DNA of 64,000 bases from Vreelandella piezotolerans (GTDB lineage: Bacteria; Pseudomonadota; Gammaproteobacteria; Pseudomonadales; Halomonadaceae). Made by a program: the position numbers and the translations under genes. The notes beneath the pieces were generated by a model, which saw nothing but the letters and a program-made list of their open reading frames with translations, had not been told where the DNA came from and ran no database searches. This document shows positions 18,165 to 26,474 of this stretch, in pieces; positions within the stretch are counted from its first letter, which is position 1; each line of letters starts with the position of its first letter. The stretch lies in NCBI RefSeq assembly GCF_012427705.1, contig NZ_CP048602.1, positions 2,728,001-2,792,000 of the forward strand, read 5' to 3'.

Positions 18165-19129
18165 AACCAGCGTTTCCGTTTGAACAGCCAAATGAGCACC
18201 CCACCAATCCCTAGCATGGCCCCCCAAACGAAAAAGTAGCCGTACTGATAGCTCAGTTCTGGCATGTACTCGAAGTTCATGCCGTAAATACCGGCGATAA
18301 AGGTTAGCGGGACGAAAATAGCGGTAATCACCGTCAACACCCGCATGGTGATGTTCAACTGGTGTGATGAAATGGAGATATAGCCGTCGACGAGATCGCC
18401 ACAAATGTCGTAGTACATTTGCGTTAGGGTGTAGAGTCGCTCGAAACGTTCTTCGACATCGGTTATGGCATGCAGCGTTTCGCTTTCGCCTCGCGGCAAG
18501 TGCGCGTAGTCGTACGCCGTCAGCTCTTGGGTGATGCCTTTGTGATAGCTGAAGATCCGGCGCATTTTGACCAGACGCGAGCGATACGTGGTGATTTTAC
18601 GCATCAACACGTCGTTACCATTGTCTAGCAGCTCGTCCTCGAGATCACTGAGCTCCGTTTCGAATTCCAGCAAGCTATCGATATAAAAGCCCGCCGAGGT
18701 GTACATCACTCTCAGTGCCACCTGCTCGGGTGACTGGGCCAATAGCGTTTTGCCGTGCTCATTGAGTAAGCGTTCGATACTCATCGCCTCGCCGGGGTGC
18801 AAGGTCACCAAAAAGCGTTCGCCGACGAAGAAACAGATCTGCTGAGGTACGAAGTTTAGCTGGGCATCGAACGAGGAAATGCCGCGATAGATGATCAGCG
18901 TGTGATTGTCGAACTCTTCGATTTTCGGCGGATGGCGCTCTTTGTGGGCGTCTTGTATGGCCATCGGGTGACACTCGAAGCGCTCCAGTATCTCACGCTC
19001 CTGCGCTTCGCTCTCTCCTTTCATGTCGACCCACAAGTGTGCTGTGGGCATGCGCATCCACTCGTCCATCAGGCGAATGTCGCCCTCGCGCACGTCGCCC
19101 TCTGGGGTGGTCAATAGACAACGAATCAT
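18161..19129 (-). CDS. CorA-family magnesium/divalent cation transporter
   Basis: A 322-residue CorA/ZntB-type channel. A large cytoplasmic funnel domain (residues 1-255) contains the long stalk helix, and two C-terminal membrane helices lie at about 262-282 and 294-314. The selectivity signature YGMN lies between them (IAGIYGMNFEYMPEL). The C-terminus is basic (WLFKRKRWF), as in CorA. The family moves Mg2+, Co2+, Ni2+ or Zn2+ as pentamers. The sequence does not separate CorA from ZntB with certainty. No Mg riboswitch is visible in the short upstream gap, which is shared with the GGDEF gene. Confidence 0.9.
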   Translation of the reverse strand: MIRCLLTTPEGDVREGDIRLMDEWMRMPTAHLWVDMKGESEAQEREILERFECHPMAIQDAHKERHPPKIEEFDNHTLIIYRGISSFDAQLNFVPQQICFFVGERFLVTLHPGEAMSIERLLNEHGKTLLAQSPEQVALRVMYTSAGFYIDSLLEFETELSDLEDELLDNGNDVLMRKITTYRSRLVKMRRIFSYHKGITQELTAYDYAHLPRGESETLHAITDVEERFERLYTLTQMYYDICGDLVDGYISISSHQLNITMRVLTVITAIFVPLTFIAGIYGMNFEYMPELSYQYGYFFVWGAMLGIGGVLIWLFKRKRWF

Positions 19130-19146
19130 ACTCGTCCTTGGGTTCG

Positions 19147-20577
19147 TTAATGGGGGGCAGACGTATCCGCCGGACGTGCCAGCGCGATACGCGCTTTGCC
19201 TGCGCGTTTGGCGTTGTACATGGCCTCATCGGCGCGCTTCAATAACTCCTGAGGTGTCTCCGCCGCGTCGTGGACGAACAGCGCCACACCAATGCTGGTA
19301 CTTACTTGCAGGGTCACGCCACCTGCGCTGAGCGGCTCCTCGATCACCTCGATCAGCTTATGGGCCAGCGGCTCCGGTGCGTCGCTGGTCACCCCCTCAA
19401 GCAGCACGACGAACTCATCTCCCGCCCATCGGGCAACGAAATCCGTCTCGCGGACGGTTCGCTGGAGACGGCTCGCGATGTCGCGCAGCAGCTCGTCCCC
19501 CATGGCATGGCCGTGCTGATCGTTAATGCGTTTGAACCCATCGAGGTCTAGAAACAGCACGGCCAGCGGTGCGAGCGTACGGCGTACCCGTGCCATTGCC
19601 TCCGGCAAACGCTCATCTAGGGCGCGGCGGTTGGGCAAACGGGTGAGCACGTCTTCTCGGGCCTGCTGGTCGCGTAGGCGCTCTAGCTGCTGGCGTTCGG
19701 TAATGTCGTGAATGAACAAGCTGCGGCGTGGGCGGCCATTCACCTCGAAACGCTTCAGTCGCACCTCGACCGGCAAGCGAACGCCATCGCGCCGTAGGGC
19801 TTCTCCGGTCACTGGCATGGCGACATCGTCACTGGTGATTCCGTCGGGAAACATGAGCGATGTAATCGGTCGAGTGAGGGCTTCTTTGCGACGCCAGCCG
19901 AACATGGTCTCGGCTGCATGGTTCCAATCCAGCACGCGCCCCTGCTCATCGACGCTCAAATAGGCATCATATGCCGACTCGATCACCAGATTGAGTTCGC
20001 GGGTTCGCTGCTCGATACGCTGCTCGAGGCTTTGATGCAGCGCCGTGAGCGCCTGCTGAGTGGCGGCACGAATCTTCTGCTCGTTGATGAGCCGTTCGCG
20101 CAGGTGGATTTCGCCAATCACGATATCGGCCAAATCTTGCATCGCAGCCTTTTCTTGGTCACTTAAGCTGCGTGGCTGGCTGTCCATGGCGCATAGCGAT
20201 CCGAGGACCAGCCCTTGTGAACTACGCAGCGGTATCCCGGCATAAAAACGGATGCCGCCAGGTGTCATCACGTAGGGATTGGTCACGAAGCGTGCGTCTT
20301 GCTGAGCGTCTTCGACCACTAGCGGCTCATCTTCGAGTACCGTGTAAGCACAAAACGCGACGTCCCTAGGTGTTTCCGATACCGCCATGCCCACTTGAGA
20401 CTTGAACCACTGACGATCGGTGTCGATCAGACTGATGGTAGATTTAGGAACGCCGAGCAGCACGGTGACCAATCGCGTGATCCGATCGAAAACGGGCTCG
20501 TTTGGCGTATCCAGGAGGGCCAGTTCGTTAAGCGCAGCCAAACGGGCAGTTTCGTTGGGGGGTAACAGGTGGCTCAT
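19147..20577 (-). CDS. GAF-PAS-GGDEF diguanylate cyclase
   Basis: A 476-residue cytoplasmic signalling protein. A GAF domain is at about residues 20-155 (FDRITRLVTVLLGVPKSTIS). A coiled segment (about 155-200) and a PAS domain (about 198-310, ending with HDITERQ) come next. A GGDEF domain fills 325-470 (LTRLPNRRALDERL and FLDLDGFKRINDQHGH). The active-site loop reads AGDEF rather than GGDEF, a variant known in active cyclases. The inhibitory I-site RETD is five residues before it, so feedback by c-di-GMP is likely. No EAL domain is present. The ATG at 20577 has AGGTG upstream. Confidence 0.92.
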   Translation of the reverse strand: MSHLLPPNETARLAALNELALLDTPNEPVFDRITRLVTVLLGVPKSTISLIDTDRQWFKSQVGMAVSETPRDVAFCAYTVLEDEPLVVEDAQQDARFVTNPYVMTPGGIRFYAGIPLRSSQGLVLGSLCAMDSQPRSLSDQEKAAMQDLADIVIGEIHLRERLINEQKIRAATQQALTALHQSLEQRIEQRTRELNLVIESAYDAYLSVDEQGRVLDWNHAAETMFGWRRKEALTRPITSLMFPDGITSDDVAMPVTGEALRRDGVRLPVEVRLKRFEVNGRPRRSLFIHDITERQQLERLRDQQAREDVLTRLPNRRALDERLPEAMARVRRTLAPLAVLFLDLDGFKRINDQHGHAMGDELLRDIASRLQRTVRETDFVARWAGDEFVVLLEGVTSDAPEPLAHKLIEVIEEPLSAGGVTLQVSTSIGVALFVHDAAETPQELLKRADEAMYNAKRAGKARIALARPADTSAPH

Positions 20578-20651
20578 GGCGATCACACCTAAATGGTCAT
20601 CAAACCCTTAACAGCATAACGCGAAACGAAATGTCCTGCTTAACGCCTTGA

Positions 20652-22031
20652 TTAACGGACTTCGACACGTTGACGGCTCACCAGAGCCAACGCCACGCTG
20701 ACCGTTGTTGAGAGTAGCAGCGCCCCTACGAACGGGCCTAACGTCGGTACGCTGCCGGGGAACGTGGCGGCCATTACCCCTGCGCTGACGCTGCCCTGAC
20801 CGATCCAGCCAGGCAGCACGGCCCCTACAAGCCCCGCAAACCCGCCGCTTATTGCTGCCATCGGTGTCATACGCTGCCACAAACCCAGCAGCACCGGCAC
20901 CACTATCGCTGCACACAGCAGATCGGCAATCAAAAATAGCCGCAGCACGGAGAGCCCTTGCAAGGCAATCACGATCACAGGCAGCATGATCGCCACGGTG
21001 AGCCAGCGCGCCTTGTTGAGGGCCTCGGCCCGGTGACCATTGGCCCACAGCGACGCAATGCCGTTTTGTAAGGTGTCGACGCTCGAGGTGACCAGCGTGA
21101 CGGCCAGTACCAATGAAGGCAGCGTGATCCATACCGGGGCATCACTAAGCAGCGCAAAAAACGGCATGGGCGGCTCGCCGAGACTGACCCCGCTCATCGC
21201 TGCCATGATACCTACGCCACCAATCACCATGACGACCAGTACGGTCAAGCCGCCACCCAACCAGGCACCGCGCCCCAGGCTCGCGTCGTCTTGGGCCGCC
21301 CATACCCGCTGCCAATAGCCTTGGTGAAACAAGTTAGCCGCCGTCACGGCGATCACCAGCGTCAACGCCACGCTGAGCGAGCTGCCGATGGGGAGCGACG
21401 GGAGTTGTGCGTCATTCGGCATACTGGGCAGTCGCCAGAGCGTCACGCTGGCGACGGCGAGCAGCAGCGCCAAAAGCAGCCACGCTTGCCAGCGGTCGGT
21501 GGCCAAGCTTGCCCGCAGCCCGCCCATGACGGTGTACACCAGCGTGGTGAGCGCCACCCCGATGATCACCACAGCGGGAGGCACGTCGGAGAGTAGCGCG
21601 GTAATCGCCCCGATGGCGGTGAGTTCAGCAGCCAGGAAGCAGCCCATGTAAGCCACGGAAACGATCGCCACGAAATGGCGTACCCCCTTGCCATAGCAGG
21701 CGTCGGCAAACTCGGCAATGCTGCGTCCCTCGGGCAGTGCTTGGCGTATCTTAGGCCCGTAGAGACCCAAAACGATGAACGGCAGCGCCGAGCCAAGGGC
21801 ATAGCCCAGTAGCGCCACGGGCCCTACGAATGCGCCGATTTCAGGGGGTGCAAAGAGTATCCAAGCCCCCATACCGGACGCCAAAAAGGAGAGCCCCAGG
21901 GTGGCCGACGTTTGCGAATTACGAGCGGTGACATAGTCATCCAACGAGCCGCCACTGAAGCGTGCCCGAAGACCCAGAAAAGCAAAGCAGCATAACGCTG
22001 CGCCTAACACGAAAGACGTTAGGTAAGGCAT
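20652..22031 (-). CDS. Na+/solute symporter under TPP riboswitch control, predicted thiamine or HMP transporter
   Basis: A 459-residue sodium:solute symporter (SSS) family permease with about 12-13 membrane helices. Family motifs include SFLASGMGAWILFAPPE, AEFADACYGKGVRHF and YTVMGGLRASLATD. The substrate is suggested by regulation: a complete thiamine pyrophosphate riboswitch (22031-22121) immediately precedes the ATG and overlaps it. SSS proteins with a THI element have been predicted to be thiamine transporters (the ThiV type) by comparative genomics; I cannot tell whether this is a ThiV orthologue. It is a single gene with no thiamine biosynthesis genes beside it. Confidence 0.88.
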   Translation of the reverse strand: MPYLTSFVLGAALCCFAFLGLRARFSGGSLDDYVTARNSQTSATLGLSFLASGMGAWILFAPPEIGAFVGPVALLGYALGSALPFIVLGLYGPKIRQALPEGRSIAEFADACYGKGVRHFVAIVSVAYMGCFLAAELTAIGAITALLSDVPPAVVIIGVALTTLVYTVMGGLRASLATDRWQAWLLLALLLAVASVTLWRLPSMPNDAQLPSLPIGSSLSVALTLVIAVTAANLFHQGYWQRVWAAQDDASLGRGAWLGGGLTVLVVMVIGGVGIMAAMSGVSLGEPPMPFFALLSDAPVWITLPSLVLAVTLVTSSVDTLQNGIASLWANGHRAEALNKARWLTVAIMLPVIVIALQGLSVLRLFLIADLLCAAIVVPVLLGLWQRMTPMAAISGGFAGLVGAVLPGWIGQGSVSAGVMAATFPGSVPTLGPFVGALLLSTTVSVALALVSRQRVEVR

Positions 22032-22121
22032 GTCGCGCTTCCTCCGCCGGTACGAACCGGATCAGGTTCCAGGGTCTGCGTTGCGCGCATTCTCAGCCCC
22101 ATTGGGGCTCCCCTGGCGACA
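22031..22121 (-). promoter_or_regulatory. TPP riboswitch (THI element) whose P1 helix covers the start codon
   Basis: On the minus strand the conserved THI core is clear: GGGGAGCCCC, GGGGCTGAGA, ACCCTGGAACCTGATC, then GGTTCGTACCGGCGGAGGAAG. The closing helix P1 pairs TGTCGC (plus 22116-22121) with GCGACA (plus 22031-22036), whose last base is the A of the ATG. The ribosome binding site GGAGGAA is part of the conserved 3' strand of the aptamer. Ligand binding would thus hide both ribosome binding site and start codon, so control is predicted to be translational, without a separate expression platform. Confidence 0.95.
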
Positions 22122-22189
22122 GTGAGTGGAGGCAGTATCCTCAAGCAAAGTGGTGCGTTAGTAAAGCCTTGCCCATGGGGCCGGGCTGC

Positions 22190-22780
22190 TTATTCCACTT
22201 TCTTGGGGACACGCCCCATCAGGTAAAACTCGGCGTTGGGCGGTGTTCCAGCTAGTGTCACCAAGCGGTTGGACATGCCAAAAAACGCGGCAATGGCACC
22301 GATGTCCCAGCAATCATCCAGTGTGAACCCCACTGCCTCTAAACGCGCCTGCCATTCGTCTGAAAACTCGCCCAGATCGATGGCACTGTGCAGTGCAAAG
22401 TCGAGCATCAACCGATGACGCTCGCTCAATCCCGCCACACGATGGTTGATGGCGATATTATCGGCCAGTAACGGATCTTTACTGTAGATACGCACCAGCG
22501 CGCCATGGGCGACGACACAGTACAAGCAGCGATTGCGGGCACTGGTCGCAACGACAATCATCTCTTTCTCTGCTTTGGTCAGCGTCTCCGATGGTCGCTC
22601 CATCAACGCATCGTGATACGCAAAAAAAGCGCGAAACTCGTCGGGTCGGTGAGCCAACATCAAAAATACGTTGGGCACGAAGCCCGCTTTCTCCTGCACG
22701 GCCAACATGGCTTCCCGAATATCATTGGGAACATTATCCAGAGTGTCAGGAAGTTTGAACCGACTGATCGATGCAGCCAT
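22190..22780 (-). CDS. Peroxidase-related enzyme, AhpD/carboxymuconolactone decarboxylase fold
   Basis: A 196-residue protein of the uncharacterised peroxidase-related subfamily of the AhpD-like fold. The redox motif is CLYCVVAH, with C85 and C88 as the peroxidatic/resolving pair and H92 as the helper histidine, preceded by EKEMIVVATSARN. AhpD relatives reduce alkyl hydroperoxides. An electron donor is not visible in the neighbourhood. The ATG has an AAAAGGAGC ribosome binding site. It is a single gene, divergent from the unknown gene at 22961, with 180 bases of AT-rich promoter region between. Confidence 0.88.
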   Translation of the reverse strand: MAASISRFKLPDTLDNVPNDIREAMLAVQEKAGFVPNVFLMLAHRPDEFRAFFAYHDALMERPSETLTKAEKEMIVVATSARNRCLYCVVAHGALVRIYSKDPLLADNIAINHRVAGLSERHRLMLDFALHSAIDLGEFSDEWQARLEAVGFTLDDCWDIGAIAAFFGMSNRLVTLAGTPPNAEFYLMGRVPKKVE

Positions 22781-22960
22781 AGAGGCTCCTTTTTTATTTT
22801 GAAGTAGAGTCCCACTACCAACTCACTTTTATCCGTAACAAATTGCTAACTAAAGACTCTTTTCATATGGCTTTACGCTCGCCATACTTTTAGTGATCTA
22901 ATGTCATAAAAGCCGTACGCTATTCGGCTAGCCAAGCGGCGTACTTACAGGGAAACCACC

Positions 22961-23650
22961 ATGTCATACTCCGAAGCAAAAGAGCACACGCCAGGGCGTT
23001 TGCATGAACTGTTCGCAGACCCGTACCGTGCGTTCGAGAACGATACGGATGAGCGTCAGTTGCATATCCGTGTCATGCTTCACACCCTGCTGGCCCGGCC
23101 TATGCAGCGCGGCCTGGTCACGCTTCGTGTGATTCACGGCTGGGAGAACGGTGGTTTCGAACCTGCCGACCTACAGCATGCCGATTTTACGCTGCACAAC
23201 CTGCAAGATTTCGAGGCGGCGGCCACCTCCTTTCACGCAGCGGCGGAACGAAATGCCCCCCTACCCGCAGATCAAACCGCTATTCTCGCGGCTCCCCTGG
23301 CCGATGCCATTGCCGATGCCGAAGCAGAAGGCAACGCGCTCACCGACGATATTCGTGCCACACCGGCTCGCTGGCCCGCGTTCGAGGGTGGGCTTGCCCT
23401 CTACACTCTGTTCAAAATGTACCATCGCCTCGTATATGGCGAGGACGATACCTACCGTTGCTCACAATGTGAGACCCCCCACGGCCTTCGTGAAATTCAT
23501 GAATTTCACCTCGAAGAGGGAGAATTCGCGCTGCTGGCGCCCGTTCGCGATGAGCAGGAGGCGCCATACCTGCTCGTACTACACGAGAGCCAGCTTGGTC
23601 CCATAGGGCAACTACTCTCGGAGAGCTTACCGCTGTTTCAGGACGTGTGA
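22961..23650 (+). CDS. Uncharacterised acidic protein
   Basis: A 229-residue soluble, acidic protein that I do not recognise. It begins MSYSEAKEHTPGRLHELFADPYRAFEND. It has a predicted mostly alpha-helical middle (residues 80-150, rich in Ala, Asp and Glu) and a short C-terminal part with one CxxC pair (YRCSQCETP at about 166-173) that could be half of a metal site. No signal peptide or membrane segment is seen. Codon pattern and composition match its neighbours, so it looks like a real resident gene. It stands alone, convergent with mmsA. Confidence 0.75.
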   Translation: MSYSEAKEHTPGRLHELFADPYRAFENDTDERQLHIRVMLHTLLARPMQRGLVTLRVIHGWENGGFEPADLQHADFTLHNLQDFEAAATSFHAAAERNAPLPADQTAILAAPLADAIADAEAEGNALTDDIRATPARWPAFEGGLALYTLFKMYHRLVYGEDDTYRCSQCETPHGLREIHEFHLEEGEFALLAPVRDEQEAPYLLVLHESQLGPIGQLLSESLPLFQDV

Positions 23651-23654
23651 AGGT

Positions 23655-23676
23655 CGCCTCCTCTACCGAGGAGGCG
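23655..23676. terminator. Hairpin between convergent genes, possible bidirectional terminator
   Basis: A perfect 9-bp GC-rich stem (23655-23663 with 23668-23676, loop TACC) lies five bases past the stop of the unknown gene and 17 bases before the mmsA stop. It has no T-tract on either side, so termination strength is uncertain. Confidence 0.45.
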
Positions 23677-23693
23677 CAGCGTGTTGCCGCTCG

Positions 23694-25190
23694 CTATAGC
23701 GAGATCGTGCTATTGATACCGCTAGAGACGTTTTCGGGCTCGAACCAGCGGGCAGTGACCGTTTTAGTCTGCGTCCAGAACGCAATCGCCTGTTTACCGT
23801 TAGGCCCTAGGTCGCCCAGCTTCGACGCCCGAGAACCGGTAAAGCTAAAGTAGGCGACCGGCACCGGAATGGGCACGTTGATGCCGATTTGGCCGACGTC
23901 GATGTCGGTCTCGAAGCGTCGCGCGACCCAGCCCGAGTTCGTAAAGATCGAGGTGCCGTTGCCATTCGGATTGGCGTTAATGAAAGCGATGGCGTCGTCC
24001 AGCGTTTCGACGTTGACGACACACAGCACCGGCCCAAAAATTTCCTCACGATAGATCGTCATCTCTGCCGTCACATCGGAAAACAGAGTCGGCCCGACGA
24101 AATTACCGTCTGGGTAGCCGTCGACCGTGTAGCCGCGCCCATCGACCAGCAGCGTAGCCCCCTCCTTGTCACCTGCCGTAATCAAACGCTCGACCCGCTC
24201 CTTGGCTTGCGGAGAGACCAGTGGCCCCAGATCGGCCTCGCGCTGGGTGCCGGGTCCCACGGTCATACCGCGCGCGCCGGCTTCGATGTCTTTGATCCAC
24301 TCGCGCGCTTCCCCCACCAGCACGACCACCGAGTTCGCCATGCAGCGCTGACCGGCGGCACCAAAGGCAGAGCCCAGCAGGCTATCGATGGCTTGACTAC
24401 GGTTGGCATCCGGCATGACAACACAGTGGTTTTTTGCACCCATCATGGCCTGCATACGTTTGCCAGCAGCGGCCGCACGGTTATAAAGCAGCGACCCCAC
24501 ATGGGTCGAACCGATGAACGACAGCGCCTTGATATCTTGATGGTCGGCAATTTGATTGGCGACGTCAGGCCCACCGTGCACGACGTTCAATACCCCAGCC
24601 GGAATACCCGCTTCATGTGCCAGTTCCACGAGCCGCATGGTAGAACTCGGGTCTTGCTCGGAAGGCTTCAAGACGAAGGTGTTTCCGGTGGCAATCGCCA
24701 ACGGGAACATGAAACAGGGCAGCATGATCGGAAAATTGAAGGCGGTAATGCCCGCCCCCACACCCAGCGGCTGATGCATGGTATAGACGTCCACCTCGTT
24801 GGCCGCATTCTCCGCCAGCTCGCCAAGCTGTAGGGAGGTAATCGAACAGGCGTGCTCTACCACTTCTAGCCCGCGCCCCACTTCACCCTCGGCATCCGGC
24901 AGGGTTTTACCGTGCTCTTCGGTGATCAAGGCGGCAAGTTCCGCTGTATTCTCGCGAATCAACGCCTGCAGTTTGAGCATGATGCGCATGCGCTTGCCGA
25001 GCGGCACTTTGCGCCACTCTTTGAACGCTGTTTTGGCGCTGGCGATGGCGCGCTCGACTTCTTCGGACGTACAGAACGGTACTCGCGCCACCACTTCCTG
25101 GGTGGCAGGATTCACCACATCGCGCCACTCTTGGCTTTGCGACATGACCGGCTGGCCATCGATGTACATCGGAATTTCACGAACGGACAT
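23694..25190 (-). CDS. mmsA: CoA-acylating methylmalonate-semialdehyde dehydrogenase
   Basis: A 498-residue aldehyde dehydrogenase of the MmsA subgroup. It oxidises methylmalonate semialdehyde (valine and thymine breakdown) or malonate semialdehyde to propionyl-CoA or acetyl-CoA with NAD+ and CoA. The catalytic cysteine is C283 in GAAGQRCMANS. The MmsA-type start MYIDGQPV and the FNFPIMLPCFMFPLA block (about 151-165) distinguish it from ordinary aldehyde dehydrogenases, which carry the active-site Glu that MmsA lacks. mmsB and other valine genes are not adjacent. A perfect palindrome 67 bases upstream (25257-25272) is a likely operator. Confidence 0.95.
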   Translation of the reverse strand: MSVREIPMYIDGQPVMSQSQEWRDVVNPATQEVVARVPFCTSEEVERAIASAKTAFKEWRKVPLGKRMRIMLKLQALIRENTAELAALITEEHGKTLPDAEGEVGRGLEVVEHACSITSLQLGELAENAANEVDVYTMHQPLGVGAGITAFNFPIMLPCFMFPLAIATGNTFVLKPSEQDPSSTMRLVELAHEAGIPAGVLNVVHGGPDVANQIADHQDIKALSFIGSTHVGSLLYNRAAAAGKRMQAMMGAKNHCVVMPDANRSQAIDSLLGSAFGAAGQRCMANSVVVLVGEAREWIKDIEAGARGMTVGPGTQREADLGPLVSPQAKERVERLITAGDKEGATLLVDGRGYTVDGYPDGNFVGPTLFSDVTAEMTIYREEIFGPVLCVVNVETLDDAIAFINANPNGNGTSIFTNSGWVARRFETDIDVGQIGINVPIPVPVAYFSFTGSRASKLGDLGPNGKQAIAFWTQTKTVTARWFEPENVSSGINSTISL

Positions 25191-25256
25191 GATGCGTTTC
25201 CTCAGCTTGTGTTTGTTATGGGATCGAATAGGGAACCGTTAGGGTATATCAGCAAG

Positions 25257-25272
25257 TTGACGTAAACGTCAA
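25257..25272. promoter_or_regulatory. 16-bp perfect palindrome, probable operator of mmsA
   Basis: TTGACGT-AA-ACGTCAA is a perfect inverted repeat with 7-bp half-sites, 67-82 bases upstream of the mmsA start. It resembles palindromes I associate with the MerR-type regulator LiuR of branched-chain amino acid catabolism, which would fit mmsA; the exact LiuR consensus is from memory. Confidence 0.6.
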
Positions 25273-25412
25273 TTAGCCACTGGACAAAGACAATATGCCC
25301 TCCGCCCGACGATTTGGCTTTCCCTCTCGGTAAGGGCATCGCTATGCTGAGACAATGACGTATCATTACTCACCCTCGTGAGATGCGCTGTGGTGATCAC
25401 AAGGAGGTATCC

Positions 25413-26474
25413 ATGCAGACGTTTAGCTGCCGCTGTGGCAATCCGCTGTTTTTCGAAAATACCCACTGCTTGGCCTGTGAGTCGGAGGTTGGCTGGTGCC
25501 CCGCGTGTTGTAACATCGTGGCGCTGGAACCGTTGGATAGCGGCGGCTACCGCTGTACCCATGAAGACTGCGGCACGGCACTAATGAAGTGCCACAACTA
25601 TTCCGTCGAAAACGTCTGCAACCGGATGGTGGTGATGACCGACGGGCACGCCGATACGCTATGCGACTGCTGCCGCTACAACGAGGTGATTCCCGACCTA
25701 GAGGTCGAGGGCAACCGGGAACGCTGGGCAGCGCTGGAGAGCGCCAAACGGCGGCTTTTCTATACGCTGGATTTGCTCAAGCTTCCCCACGGCGTCGAGG
25801 GCGAGGACATCCGCGTCCCACTGAGTTTTTCGTTCATGGCCGATGCGCTGCCCGACCAAGGGCTGTGGCGCTCCACGGCAAACCAAGAAAAAGTTTACAC
25901 CGGCCACGCCAATGGCCATATCACCATCAACGTCAAAGAGGCCGATGACGTCGAGCGTGAGCGGCTGCGTGTCGACATGAATGAATCCCACCGTACGTTG
26001 ATCGGCCATTTTCGTCACGAAATCGGCCACTACTACTGGGACCTACTGGTCAAAGACCAAGATGAAGCCGCCAGCATTCGCGTGTTCGGCAACCACAACC
26101 ATCCCACCTATGGCGACGCCCTAGAGCAGTACTATCAGCAAGGCGCGCCGGCAGACTGGCCCACACGGTTCATCTCCGCCTACGCCGCCATGCATCCGTG
26201 GGAGGATTTCGCAGAGACGTTTGCCTTTTATCTGGACATGGTGGCTGTGCTGGATACGGCACTGCACATGGGCCTCTCTCGGGCCGAGTACGATGGCTCA
26301 TTGGAGAGCATGCTACAAGCGTTTCATCAGGTAGGCTTGACGGTGAATGAACTCAATCGTGACATGGGCCTACTGGATCTGGCCCCGGGGGTTCTTGCCC
26401 CCGCGGTGCATGAAAAGCTGGCGTATCTACACGATCTCATTCAACGCGAGAACGCCAGCCCTAAAACGGCCTAA
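25413..26474 (+). CDS. Zinc-ribbon putative metallopeptidase
   Basis: A 353-residue protein. The N-terminal third holds about a dozen Cys in ribbon-like pairs (FSCRCGN, HCLACE, WCPAC, then LCDCC near 84-87). A metallopeptidase-like domain (about 100-345) has the HExxH motif HEIGH at 202-206 and a likely third ligand in PWEDFAETFAFYLD (about residue 266). This is the architecture of the family annotated as putative zinc-binding metallo-peptidase with an N-terminal zinc ribbon. It has no signal peptide, so it is cytoplasmic. AAGGAGGT at 25401-25408 fixes the ATG at 25413. It abuts, convergently, the alpha-E/ATP-grasp operon and may belong to that peptide-modifying system. Confidence 0.85.
   Translation: MQTFSCRCGNPLFFENTHCLACESEVGWCPACCNIVALEPLDSGGYRCTHEDCGTALMKCHNYSVENVCNRMVVMTDGHADTLCDCCRYNEVIPDLEVEGNRERWAALESAKRRLFYTLDLLKLPHGVEGEDIRVPLSFSFMADALPDQGLWRSTANQEKVYTGHANGHITINVKEADDVERERLRVDMNESHRTLIGHFRHEIGHYYWDLLVKDQDEAASIRVFGNHNHPTYGDALEQYYQQGAPADWPTRFISAYAAMHPWEDFAETFAFYLDMVAVLDTALHMGLSRAEYDGSLESMLQAFHQVGLTVNELNRDMGLLDLAPGVLAPAVHEKLAYLHDLIQRENASPKTA

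Noticed and set aside
23889..24833. A 314-codon open frame on the plus strand inside mmsA
   Set aside because: It is a high-GC antisense shadow of a complete, well-recognised gene; its translation is rich in His and Arg and matches no family.
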